DNA of 60,000 bases from Cryptomeria japonica (taxonomy: Eukaryota > Streptophyta > Pinopsida > Cupressales > Cupressaceae), in NCBI RefSeq assembly GCF_030272615.1, contig NC_081406.1, positions 264,285,692 to 264,345,691 on the forward strand. The letters run 5' to 3'. Positions 10,068 through 21,599 of this stretch are shown here, one piece after another (position 1 is the stretch's first letter; each line of letters starts with the position of its first letter). A program made the position numbers and the translations under genes. The notes beneath the pieces are model-generated. The model did not search any database, was not told the DNA's origin, and saw only the letters and a program-made list of their open reading frames with translations.

Positions 10068-11934
10068 AGAATATATGAAGGATATGTTAAGGTTAAGGAA
10101 GCTAAAGTGAAAAATCTTAGAGCTCAATTTGAAGGTTTGAAAATGAAAGAGGAAGAGAAGATTGTAGATTATCTGCAAAGAGTGGATGAAATTGTGAATG
10201 TTATAAGAGGATTCGGAGAAGATGTCTTAGATGAAGTAATTGTCAAGAAGGTTATGAGATCATTAATAACAAAGTATGATACAAAATTCTTAGCTATTGA
10301 AGAAGCTAAATATTTAAAGACTTTATTTGTGGATAAACTATTTGGTTCATTATTAGCTTATGAGATGAGAACCGTGAGTGTTAAACCATCTAAGAGAGAA
10401 GTTGCCTTCACCTCTGAGAAGAAAGGAAAAGAGGTGGCTAATTGTGCAGATGATGAAGAATAAGATGTTGTTGAAGCTAACTTTGTGAGAAAAATGAAGA
10501 AAGGATCACGTAAGTATAGAGGAAAACTACCTTTTAAATGTTTTGATTGTGGTAAAATACGACATTTTGTTTCTAAGTGTCAAGAGTAAAGGTCAAAGGT
10601 CTTATAAACCAAGGAGAAGAAACTTCCAAAAGAAGAAAGTTCTTTACTCTATTGATAGTGATGTCTCTGATGATGAAAGTGAGTCAGTTGAGGAATGCAG
10701 TGAAGATGAAAACCAAGCAAATCTCTTCATGGCTCAAGAGGTTCTTAACAAGGAGAAAAGTGGTACTCAATCTGAAAATATAAATGACGGTGAGGTAGAG
10801 GATGTAGATTTTGTGGTTGACCTTGAAGGAGAGTTGGTTTGTGCTCTTGAAGAGATGGACAAGGTAAGAAAAGAATTCAAGAAATACAAGAAATCAGTCA
10901 TAAAAGAACATGATTTGCTAAAAAAAAATATTGAAGAATCAAAACTGAATATTGTTGATTTAACTACACAGTTGGAAGAAGCCAAAATAATGTATGAAGT
11001 GATCAAATCAAATTTGGAAGCTAAGGAGGAGTGCTAAAAGTTGGAACATGAAATTATGAATCTCATAAATAAACTTGAGAAGTGCAAAGAGGATCTCAAT
11101 GTAAGAATTAAGTGTGAGAGCAACACAAATGCATTGGATACAATGTTGAACAAGCAGAGCATTCCAAGGAAACTAAAGGTTTTGGATATGATGTTGGTCA
11201 ATGTTCTACAAGTGAGGACTCATCAAACAAAGAAATACACTTTACCTCTACAAGGGAAAATAGTAAAGGACAAACTTTCACTGTCAGCAAGCCAACTAAG
11301 AAGAAGACTTATGTTGGTGCTACAAAGAGAAAACATGTTGGTCCAAAAGGAAAAGCTAAAATGGATGATGGAGGCTTCATAAAGGTCATGGAAACAAGAA
11401 AGAGCTCAAGAAGACCAAGTTATGCTGCTCCAAGGAGACAAATGAGAAACAACTTCAACAATGACTGGTATGTACTTCAATTTCATGGCTACTATTACAA
11501 ATGTAATACTTATGGCCATAGAATTGCATAATGTAGGCTTATGCGTAGGTCCAATCCTAGTTATAAGAATAGAAATCCTTTTGTTGTCCTTAGAGATGTC
11601 AATGTTGTGTGCTATCATTGTAATGGTGTTGGTCACAAAAGTCATGAATGTAGAAGAAATAGATTTCAGTCATATAGCAATCCTCCTATATCATCACTTA
11701 ACAAGAACATAAAGTGCTACTATTGTCAAAAAATTTGTCACATTGCAAAACACTGCAAGTTAAGTACTAGTAAACATAAAAGGACTCACACTGCAGAACC
11801 AAAAGATGCATCCAATCAAAGTACTACAACAGAAAAGAGAAAGGAGACAAAACAAGTTTGGGTTGAAAAAGATAAAGACAAGAATGATAAAAAGGAATCA
11901 AGTCTAATAGTTCAAACAACCCTCCATGCAAGAA
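10068..11934 (+). pseudogene. copia A Gag, central coiled coil and multiple zinc knuckles
   Basis: The first piece (to 10463) holds the capsid end: FEGLKMKEEEKIVDYLQRV and VIVKKVMRSLITKYDTKF. It stops at a TAA at 10461 where CAA is likely ancestral. A knuckle CFDCGKIRHFVSKC follows at about 10537. Then 10603-11036 is strongly acidic and coiled-coil-like (LEEMDKVRKEFKKYKKSV, KKNIEESKLNIVDLTTQL). Two more CCHC knuckles, CYHCNGVGHKSHEC and CYYCQKICHIAKHC, lie at about 11610 and 11717, and a decayed one (YYKCNTYGHRIA) at about 11495. Several frameshifts interrupt it. The coiled coil with multiple knuckles resembles sirevirus Gag. Confidence 0.8.
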
Positions 11935-12240
11935 GGAAAAATATATGGGTAGTTGATAGTGGTTATTCCAATCATATGGTTGGTGATAAAAAGAAATTCA
12001 TTAAGTTTGAGGATTGGAATGGTGGGTTAGTTTGGTTTGGAGACAACTCTTCCACTAAGATAAAAGGTAAAGGTACATTGAACATAGATAGTAAGTTGAA
12101 AGCTCACAACATTTATTATGTGGAAGGACAAAAACATAACCTACTCAATGTGAGCCAAATGTGTGATAGAGGATATAAGTTTACTTTTGACTCAAAAAGC
12201 TATAAAATCATAAAAGAGACAATGGCCAATTAGTTGTAGA
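11935..12240 (+). pseudogene. copia A aspartic protease
   Basis: The frame that starts in the last knuckles runs on into WVVDSGYSNHMVGDKKKF with catalytic D-S-G intact, then GDNSSTKIKGKGTL and NLLNVSQMCDRGYKF. This is the copia retropepsin that frees the polyprotein products. The frame ends at a TAG at about 12232. Confidence 0.85.
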
Positions 12241-13534
12241 GGGCAAAAAAACAAATGGAAATGTATATAATTTGAAGGAATGCTTTGAATCTCAATGTAT
12301 GATAGGTCAAGTTGATGAAATTTGGATGTGGCATAAAAGGTTAGGACGCATTAATTTTGACAATCTTGTCAAGGTGAATAAGAAATGTTATGTAAGGCAT
12401 ATACCTTAGATTATTAAGCCAGCTAACACCATATGTGATGAATGTCAAAGAGGTAAGAAAACCAAGGTAAGCTTCAAGACCAAAGAGTACTCTACTACAA
12501 GACCTCTGGAACTTGTACATACTGACTTGTGTGGTCCAACTAGAACAAGAGAACTCAAAGGTGAGAAATATTTTATGTTGCTCATTGATGATTTATCAAG
12601 GATTACATGGGTCGCCTTTCTTCAAGACAAGTCACAAGCCTTTCAAAGATTTAAGATCTTTAGGAAGATGGTTGAAAAGGAAAGTGGATATAAACTAAAA
12701 TGTCTGAGATCAGACCAAGGAGGAGATTTCACATCAAATGAATTTAAAGATTATTGTGAAAGACATGGAATTAGGAGACAATATTCACCTCCCATATCAC
12801 CACAACAAAATGGTGTTGTAGAAAGGAAAAATGGGACAGTCAAGGAGATGGCAATAACCATGCTAAATGAATCAAATCTTCTTTGTGTCCACTAGAAGAA
12901 GGTACTCCATACTGCTGTATATACATTAAACAAGGTGTAGCTAAGAGTAAACAATAGAATGACTCCATATTGTTGTATATACATTAAACAAGGTGTAGCT
13001 AAGAGTAAACAATAGAATGACTCCATACGAGCTATGGTATGACAAGAAACCCTCAGTAAAATACTTCAAGGTGTTTGGTAGTAAATATTTCATCAAAAGA
13101 GATGAGGATGGTTTGGGTAGCTTTGAGTCAAGATGTGATGAAGGTATCTTCTTGGGGAACTCAACTCACATCAAGGCCTACAAATGTTTCAACAAGAGGC
13201 TAAAGAAAGTGGCTGAAAGTGTACATGTGAGAGTGGGTGAGGATTTAGACAAAGGGAAGCAAAACATGGTAAATCAGATTGAAGAACCTTATGTTGAAGA
13301 GGAAGAACAATTAGAGGGTGAAGAAGAGGTTATCAACAAATTTCCTAATAGATATGTACAAAAGAACCATCCAGAAGAGCATATCAAAGGAAACAAAAAT
13401 GAGGGTGTACAAACTACAAGAAGAAATGCAAGAAATAATGAAAAAGTGAATTTCTGCCTTATGACTGAAATGAAGCCAATAAATTATAGTGAGGCCAAAA
13501 AGAGTGAAAAATGGATGAAATCCATGGAGGAATA
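12241..13534 (+). pseudogene. copia A integrase
   Basis: The pre-integrase zinc region shows WHKRLGRINFDNLVKVNKK and a C-D-E-C pair. The catalytic core follows: VHTDLCGP (first Asp), LLIDDLSRITWVAFL, LRSDQGGDF (second Asp) and QQNGVVERKNG (Glu), so the D,D,E residues are all kept. A 58-bp tandem duplication at 12904-13019 disrupts the part after NESNL. From 13017 the frame resumes at MTPYELWYDKKPSVKYFKVF and runs through the typical GxxxGY-like region and a charged tail to 13535. Stops include a TAG near 12407 and one at 12893. Confidence 0.85.
12904..13019 (+). repeat. 58-bp tandem duplication inside copia A integrase
   Basis: Copy 1 is 12904-12961 and copy 2 is 12962-13019. They differ at two positions (ACTGCTG versus ATTGTTG). 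A partial third start, ACTCCATA, follows at 13020. 58 is not a multiple of three, so the duplication shifts the frame. Confidence 0.92.
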
Positions 13535-15014
13535 GTTATAGCAGATTGAGAAGAACAATACATGGGAATTAGTTCCAAGACCAGCTGATAAAAATGTTAT
13601 TGGAACTAAATGGGTCTATAGGAACAAAATGAATGAAGAAGACAAAGTCATAAGGAACAAAGAAAGACTTGTGTGCAAGGGATACTCTCAAGTTGAGGGG
13701 ATATATTTTGAGGAGACATTTGCACAAGTTGCAAGACTTGAAGTAATAAAAGTGTTTCTACCATTTTCAACATACAAGGGATACAAAGTATATCAAATGG
13801 ATATCAAATCTACCTTCTTAAATGGAAATCTTGAAGAAGAGGTATACATAGAGTAACCTGAAGGATTTTAGAAACATGAAGATGAGAACTTTGTTTGCAG
13901 GTTGAAGAAAGCCTTGTGTGGGATAAAACAAGCACCAAGGGCAGGGTATTCCAAACTAGACAAGTATCTACATTAGCAAGGTTTCAAAAAGGGGTGTGTT
14001 GATAGCAACTTGTATATCAAAACTGGTGGCAATCTCATGATCATATTAGTGGTTGTATATGTAGATGACAATATCTTTGCGGGAAATAAAGATGCCCTGT
14101 GCAAAGATTTTGGTGATCAAATGCAGTCTAAATTTGAGATGTCATAGCTAGCAGAGTTGTCACATTTTCTTGGTTTGAAAATATCACAGCTGAACAAAGG
14201 TATATTTATCTCTCAAACCAAGTATGTCAAATATATATTAAGGAAGTTCAAAATGGAAGACTACAAGCCAGTAAGTACCCCCATGGTGATAGGATGCAAA
14301 CTAAACAAGGAGGATGAGTCACCTAATGTGGATTAGACTTTGTATAGATCAATGATTGGTAGTTTCTTATACCTAACAACCTCAAGACCGGATATAGTTC
14401 AATCAATGCACATGGATGCAATATTTCAAGCAGCTCCTAAGCAATCACATGTTAATGTCATGAGGAGAATATTCAAGTATCTGTAGGGAACACTCAATTA
14501 TGGCTTATGGTATCCAAAGAAAGGAGATTTCACTTTACAAGACTATACTGGCATTGATTGGGTAGGATGTGTAGATGACAAGAAGCACACCAGTGGTGGA
14601 GCTTTCTTCATTGGAGATAGGCTAGTATCATGACACAACAAGAAGCAAGAATCCATTTCATTATCAACTACTGAAGAAGAGTATATTGTAGTTGCCACAT
14701 GTTGCTCCCAAGTATTATGGATGAAGCAGACACTAAAGGACATTAAGGTAGAATTTCTAGATCCTATTGCAATTATGTGTGACAATTCAAGTGCCATAAA
14801 TAGCTCCAAGAATCCACTAATGCATTCTAGGACAAAGCACATGGCAATCAAGTATCATTTTCTCAGAGAAAAGGTTGCAGAGAAAGAATTCAAGTTAGAA
14901 TATGTATGCACAAGTGAGAAAGTAGTTGATATTTTCACTAAGCCTCTACCAAAGGACTCATTTGAATATTTGAGACTGAAATTGGGTGTTGTCGCACCTT
15001 CCTTGAGCACTTAA
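13535..15014 (+). pseudogene. copia A reverse transcriptase and RNase H
   Basis: RT begins at [20 protein letters not shown] and includes [20 protein letters not shown] (first Asp), LKKALCGIKQAPRAGYSKL and the VVYVDDNIFAG box with both Asp. The connection GSFLYLTTSRPDIVQSM follows. RNase H has a decayed first motif (DYTGIDWVGC), SLSTTEEEYIV with its Glu, MCDNSSAI with its Asp, and ends VVDIFTKPLPKDSFE at about 14965, with a stop at 15012. Stops at 13854, 13870, 13972, 14145, 14334, 14485 and 14631 break it; several replace Gln or Trp. The region synthesises element cDNA in active relatives. Confidence 0.88.
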
Positions 15015-15328
15015 ATATTTTATCAAGACTACGGTTCAGGGGAAGCATATTATTTTATTATTTTCATCCTTGAACCTCATGCTTGTTCTAAGAGGGAGAT
15101 CTGAAATTTTATAAGCAATATTGGCACTAAATTTTATATTGTAATAATGGTTCATCTTGCTCAGCGCTACAATGTCACAGGTGGAAAATGCACGTTTCCA
15201 ATTGAATATCAGTCTACAGTGAAATTGGTATGTTATCATATAGGGAGAAAGAAATAAGGCCCTTTCCCATTGTTATCAAAGGCGGAGAAGAAATTTGTGT
15301 TTGTTGACATCAATGCCAAAGGGGAGAT
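15015..15328 (+). other. copia A 3' untranslated region with four polypurine-like tracts
   Basis: No gene. Purine runs occur at about 15038 (AGGGGAAGCA), 15090 (AAGAGGGAGA), 15242 (AGGGAGAAAGAAATAAGG) and 15318 (AAAGGGGAGA). The last one abuts the 3' LTR and is the likely plus-strand primer. Multiplied polypurine tracts are a reported sirevirus trait. Confidence 0.7.
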
Positions 15329-17609
15329 TGTTGGCAAATATTGTCATTGATGTCAACTAGGTCAACTAGTTGCAGGTTGCAAATGAAATGAAATGCATAA
15401 AAGAATGAGTTGCAAAGGTGATAATGTGTGGATTTCATGTGCTTCAGTGTTGGAATCATTTTCTACATCGGTCTCATAATGCATTGAACCAATTGGGCTG
15501 GATCTATATTTGTTGTAGATTGAAAAATGTGAAAAATCCATAAGGTTAATTGTCAGATGGAATCCACCATCTCGCTAGTCAACTTTTACATTGACTCTAG
15601 CCTCTTGCGATCCAGCGATAAGTAAAGTGTGACCATGTGGTTAGAGGATATGAGGACATCACCATTTCATGGAATAATCGCCAAGACAAACCATATGGTT
15701 TGCAAAATAGAAAAAAGATGGGAGGACTACGAGGTGCTATCGCCATTTTGCAGTCAAGTCTTTTTTGTTGACCGCAGCATTTGCGATATAGAAAAAAGAA
15801 GAAAATATGACCACTGGGAGTTTTTGTGGTTTCACCAGTCAAACCTCCTTGTTGACCTGAGACCTTGCAAAACAATGAAAAAGATATGTTGATTGCAGTG
15901 GAGAAAAGGGAATGGGACCCACAAGGAAGATTAAAGGCTCTAATGTGACACGTTTACTCTCACATCGACAAACGTTGGCCCACGTGGAGAGGTATGTGTA
16001 ATCATTGGGTTCCACATAGAGATTCAATTGTTTTCGCTCTTTCACAGGTAAACGGTTCAAATGGTGATTGCGGCCCGCAAAAAGAGAAATGTGACCGCAA
16101 AGTGAACAAAAGATGTTGCAATGAGGGTTAAATGGCGATTTTAGCCATTTCTTGATGGTGACTACCAAAGATAGTAAACCACCTGGGAAACAAAGATGAA
16201 TGCTAAGTGTTTTTGCTAGGTCACGGGTCAAACCTTCTAGTTGACCCAACCCATTGTGAAATCATGAAAGTCTTAAGGCTTTCGCCATTTCACGGAGATG
16301 ACTACTAGAATGATTTAGTCACCAGAGATTCAGCGAAGGGTTTTAAGTCGGTATGACCTTTAAACCTCTTAGCCATAAAACCTTACTTGTGGGTTTTGAC
16401 TAGATGTGAAGATTTTAACGACACGTCTACATGTCGATAGGCAAAATGATCCACATGGAAGTTGACCAAGTTTGACAAGATGATTTGGATGACAAATATG
16501 AAGACACGTGATCATTCAGGTGTTCAAAAGACAATTCAAATATGTAGAAGTCGGTGTTCATAATGCGCTTAAATGAAGTGGTTGTCAATCCAATCAAACC
16601 AGGTCAAGAAAGGATGGAGAATGCATTAATGACATCCACGTTGTAAACTGTTGTGTGGCTTGAGATGATTGACAGAGATAATATCAGATCTTATGGGCAA
16701 ATGAAGATAACCAATTTTAGTAATTTAAGTACAGAGAATGATCAAGAGATGGGGAGGATGCATTTAATATGGGCGGCCAATCTGGTAACACTTTCAGGAC
16801 AGAGAATAAAATCTTCTGTAGTGAAGATCTCCAAGATATTAAAAAATACTTGAATTCTTTTGGAGGGAAAAATTATGAATGCATTGAGATGGAAAAATGA
16901 TGAAGATTTTGATAAGATGTGATAGGAGTAGTTGTGAAAAATGGTCAAAGACTGAGGTGTTGTTGAATCAATAAAAAAGGGGCATTTAGATATGTTGTTG
17001 TAGCAGTATAGAGAAAAAACAATTTAGTAGATATAGAGATTTAAGCAGACCAAAAAGAAGAAGAACAAAGGATAGAGAATGACAAAGAGAAGACTTCCAA
17101 CATAGTGATTGAAGACTACAACAACACGAAGACTAAGTTGTAGAGACAAAAAAAGAAAAGGTGATGCATCTGTGAAATATCATTTCAAAGCAGCAGTGTG
17201 TACTTATCAATCAGCTTGTAAGGTGTTATGAAACTCATTTGTAACAAGGTTTTTTATTGTATCAAATTGTTTATTAAATCAATGTATTTTTTCTAAGTTG
17301 GTGCTCAGAGTGGGAGTTGGTGCTCAAAATTGGTCAGGGGTTGGTGCTCCTTAAGTTGGTTCCCTAAAACATATTGTAATCAGTTTATCTATTGTGAGGC
17401 TAGATTGGAGCAGTAGACTCAAGCAACTATTCTCACCAAGGTTTTTCCCACTTTGATTTTTTCTCGTAAATCCTTGTGTTATGTGATTTTTTTTGTGTGT
17501 GTGTATGCTCTTAATCTATTTGTATTATCATTTGTGTTTGTATACTTAGATTTGAAATTTTTTAATATCATGGATTCACCCCCCTCTTAGTGATCACTTG
17601 TGTTCTTTA
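15329..17609 (+). repeat. copia A 3' LTR (2281 bp)
   Basis: It starts TGTTGGCAAATATTGTCATTG directly after the polypurine tract and ends CTTGTGTTCTTTA, where the 5' copy ends TTCTTCA. The last 269 bases match 8066-8334. The LTR is unusually long and holds no coding region I can support. A GT-rich microsatellite lies at about 17493-17504 and a triple GTTGGTGCTC motif at 17299-17352. Confidence 0.85.
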
Positions 17610-19202
17610 GTAACAACTCACTCTTTATACTAGTTGTTCGTGATCTTCAGGTGTTACTTGACCTCCTTATGGAAATTCTTCATATTATTCAACAAACTCT
17701 TTTCCCTCTACACTCCTCTTATACTATGGGCTATTGTTCCAGAGTTTGGTCACTCTCATAGGACTTAATCTAGTAACGATCTCAAATGGTGTCTTTTTGG
17801 TACTCCAGTTTACTGAGTTGTTGAATGCAAACTCTATTTATGGCAAGATCATGTCCTAATTCCCAATGTTGTCTCCTACCAAGCATCTAAGAAAATTCCC
17901 TAAGATTTTGTTTACTGGCTTAGTTTGTCCATCAGTTTGTGGGTGAAATGTCAACCTAAATTTTAGGTTTCTTTGCATCTTATTCTATAGTGTCCTCCAA
18001 AAGTATCTAGTAAATGTGTATCCTAGTTTGAGATAATGCCCTTCGGTATCCATGTAGCCTCACCACTTCTCAAAAGAATGAGTGAGCAATATGAACCACG
18101 TCATGAGTTTTTTTATAGGGAATGAAATGCAGCATCCTAGAGAATAAATCCACCACCACAAATATAGAGTCATGTCCACTCTAAGTCCTTGACAATCCCA
18201 ACACAAAGTCCATACTGATATCCTCCGAAGGTCTTTTTAGAATTGAAAGAGGTTGATACAATTTGATATTCTGGCTAGTCCCTTTAGCTACTTGACAAGT
18301 CCTGCACGCTTGAATATACTTTCAAACATTCTTGTAGATCTATGGCTAGAAGAAATATTTTCTCACTGAGGCTGTGATTTTTTCAATCCCAAAATGTCCT
18401 GCCAACCCTTTGAATTGCTTCTTTTTTAATCAAATTCTCCCTCATTTAGCTCCTAGGGATACACATTTGGTTTCCTTTAAACAACATGTTATCCTAGATG
18501 AATTAGTCCATCTACTTGATTATGTTTTTCATCATCGGTTCTTTTCTTGCCTTCCATGCCTCTGCAAAGTTAGGGTCATCTTCATACAAATATTTTAACT
18601 CATCCAATCCCATTATAGTCCCCCTCGTATACAACATTAGGTTCCTCCTTCTACTTAGTGCATCTAAAACCCAATTTTATTTTCCACTTCAATGCTTGAG
18701 AACAAAGGTGCAACTCTGCATGAACTCTACCCACCCCATGTGCCACTGGTTCAACTTGCCTTGACTATTAAGGTACTAAAGTACTTGGTGGTCAATGTAA
18801 AATACAAATTATTTTGGTAGCAAGTAGTGTTTCCACTTCTTCGAGGCTTCAATTATAGTGTACAAATAACTCCTAATCACATACTGAATATCTTCTTTGG
18901 GCATCATTCAACTTCTCACTAAAATAAGCAATTAGCCTTCCCTCCTAGCTCAGGACTACCCCAATAGCATTGCCACTTGCATCACAATCCACTTGAAAGA
19001 CTATTTTGAAATCCAATAAGGTTAGTACCAGTTGATCCATTACTTTTGGTCTCAACAATTTAAAGGTTTTTTGTGCTCTGGGTATCCACTTGAACTCTTT
19101 TTGGTTTCCCCTCATTGTCTTTGTCATAGGTGCGCAAATAGTACTAATTTTTTTATGAACTTTCAGTAAAAACTCGCCAAGCCATGAAAATATCTGACCT
19201 CC
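17610..19202 (-). pseudogene. gypsy-2: chromovirus integrase, RNase H and RT end (fragment)
   Basis: The minus strand aligns block by block with gypsy-1 (for example 17760-17960 with about 660-840, and 18945-19127 with 1792-2022), but is more diverged. The RNase H piece reads FQVDCDASGNAIGVVLS with its catalytic Asp. Integrase segments such as the FHPQTDGQ region survive in broken frames. The right edge at 19202 lies in the RT-RNase H connection. The frame continues at 20465 after removal of a solo LTR, spelling IGEVRYFHGLASF across the junction. The left part is missing because copia A inserted at 17610. Confidence 0.85.
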
Positions 19203-20459
19203 TGATGAGAAAAGTTTATGGTCCTATTTTCTAAGGATTTATTATGATGTCCATGATGATACTTTAGATTTTGATATTGTGATGACAATATTTACTGTGC
19301 TATTCCCTTAGAAACTGGTATCTTTTGGCCTTAAGTTTGACCTTGAAACAATTCATGATATTAATGCATATGTTATGTAATTATCTATTAAATGTGCATG
19401 TGTTGAAAAGAATGTTGTTTTTCAGATGATTTAGGAAATGTGGATTGTTGTATGTGCTAACATCTTTTGTAGATCTGTATCAAGAAAGTGGTGTTATGAT
19501 AAAGCTTGCAACAAGGAGCAAGACTCTTACCAGCTGGCCGGTTGTTGAAGAGGTCAAGAAGTCATCAACATAGTGGAGCTTTATCTACTTAATGCTGCAA
19601 CTACCTTCTTTATTAATTATGTACAATCAGTGAGTCAATTTAGGGGCATGTTGCGCTATATCTCTACTAAGGAAGTCCTATTTGACTTGGCTAAGCGTAT
19701 TCATGATCTTTCCTTTCTTATTTTCATGCTTTAAATAAATGGTGCCCTCCTTATGTTATGGAGTTGGTCGACCAGTTAGTTAGGATTAGTTGGTAGTTTT
19801 TCTTTCTATAAATAATACTCATATGATCTCTTGAAAGGGATTGATCTTTGATCTTGTAAGTTTACTTTTCAGCTTTGGAATACAGTTTAAGAACATGCTA
19901 TCATATTTTGTGTATTTCTATTTTGATGAATAGGATGATATTCTAAGTTTCAAGCACCTGTGTTAATCTTGGAAGTCTCGCTCAAGGGGGCCCACTTCGT
20001 GAGAACTTTGTTCAGTTAGTTTAGTAGTTCTTTTTTCATACAGTAATTAGTACCATTCTAGCAATGGACTATTCCTGCAGCCACAAAACTCTGCTATGTG
20101 CTTGTTCCTGTAGCCAAAGAGAGTAGAGTAGTTTCTTGCTTGTTTGTTTGGAATTTCATTCATGTACTTTGTGTTAGTTTTAGATTTACATGTTCAGACT
20201 AGTTATCAACTTAAGTTCAGTTTCCTTTATTAATTATTTGCAGTATTTCAATTTCATAATTGTTCTTTGCTTAAGTTATGATGGCCATAATAAAGTCTTA
20301 GTGCACATACTATGCTAACCCATTTCAAATTCACATCCCTGGGTTGATAAGTTAAATGAGCCTTCATAATGAGTCTGATATATGCTTAGTGAAGATGTGT
20401 AATATTTGAGTCATAGCTTTAAAAGGGCTTAGTTATTGAACCATTTAAGGAGGCAAACA
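19203..20459 (+). repeat. Solo LTR (1257 bp) with target duplication CCTCC, family not otherwise in window
   Basis: Direct repeats CCTCC lie at 19198-19202 and 20460-20464. Termini are TGATGAGAAAAG and GGCAAACA. Removing it with one CCTCC rejoins the gypsy-2 frame as ATT-GGG-GAG-GTC-AGA, matching IGEVR of gypsy-1. A TATA-like CTATAAATAATACTC at about 19806 suggests plus orientation. A competing right end at 20535 (GCATATGCA followed by TGGTATCA, primer-like) is possible but does not restore the gypsy-2 frame. Confidence 0.75.
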
Positions 20460-20470
20460 CCTCCCCAATG

Positions 20471-21599
20471 CCCAAATGAAAGAACCTTTTTATACGTTAT
20501 GGGCTCTACTAGGGCTTAGGTGGTTTGCATATGCAAATGGTATCATTGACTCAAAAGATGAATAAATTATTTTGTTGATAATCAACAAAGTGGTACACAT
20601 TCCACTGAAGATTGAATATTGATAAAATGTACAACCAATTCACAAAGAATCCACCCAACCAATCTATCAATTATCCAACCCTACACAGACTATATGGATT
20701 CCAACAAGTATGGATGATAAATAGCTACACCCCTACTACTTTTAAGAAAGCAAAGGAAACACTAGAGACAAAAAAAAATCAAAAAAGGCATCTCTCATAT
20801 TAAATTACCATTATTCTCTAGAGTGGAGGATGTAATGGAATACATTGCAATCATGGAAAATACATTCCCATTTTGCACTCCAAGACACATTTCTCTACAG
20901 TGCCACTTGTTGGTGAAACACATATAAGCATAACATTCTTGATTGGTCTGCTTTTAGTATACTTGTCAAAGCTTGGTATAGACAACAGAACAAAGAATAC
21001 CCTTGCATTCCCAGATACCAAGGAACTATCACTCTAGAGGACCACCTCTATAATTATGTTACCACTTGGACAAGAGATAAGGAGTATGACCATTGCTTAT
21101 ACATACAACTATTTTTACTAGACTCTAACACCAATAGTTCAAACTCGATATATTAATCAAGAAAGGAGAGCAGAAACTAAGAATTGGGACATAGTCTGCT
21201 CAGACTTAGATATTTTTCTTCAAAATAATAATGAGAAAATCCAAAGAGAACTATTCAAAATCAAGGATATTATCTTAAAATTTGTACCTTAACATGTCTA
21301 CCTAGAACCCAATCCACCAACTCAAAGTGAATGGGTACAAAAATTAATTGAAAGGTTGGAGAAACAAGCACAACCTGTACAAAATAGATGTTATAAGATC
21401 TATATGGATGAAGAAGAAAAAAATACCAAGATAGATATTCACGTAGGAGAAGGAGAATGAAAACTGGATCTTTGGAAGACTCCAAAACACGCACCTACAA
21501 TCAACCATTAAACCTCCGAGAAGAAAACATTGCCACATTAGATAGTCCAAAAATGGCCAAGATCGGAAATTATTAAGACAAGGCTACTATGGGAACCAT
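20471..21599 (+). other. Decayed 5' part of element E, unresolved
   Basis: Between the last gypsy-2 codons and recognisable element E polymerase there is a stretch with short, frame-broken coding-like pieces, for example SLEDHLYNYV-like wording near 21030 and a charged segment near 21400. A primer-like TGGTATCA lies at 20538-20545. I do not recognise a Gag domain with confidence and see no 5' LTR. It is probably the leader, gag and protease region of element E. Confidence 0.35.

Larger units (their letters stand above)
8066..17609 (+). mobile_element. copia A: long-LTR Ty1/copia element (Sirevirus-like)
   Basis: Order on the plus strand: remaining 5' LTR (8066-8334), primer site, gag split by a solo LTR, protease, integrase, reverse transcriptase, RNase H, polypurine tracts and a full 2281-bp 3' LTR. 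The protease-integrase-RT-RNase H order is diagnostic of Ty1/copia. Long LTRs, a coiled-coil Gag with several zinc knuckles and repeated polypurine tracts before the 3' LTR are features reported for sireviruses, so I infer that lineage. It is inserted in the gypsy-2 chromovirus. Many stops make it inactive. Confidence 0.88.

Noticed and set aside
15597-16249. Frames of 87 to 136 codons on both strands in the copia A 3' LTR
   Set aside because: They lie in a long LTR, overlap each other on opposite strands and carry no recognisable motif.
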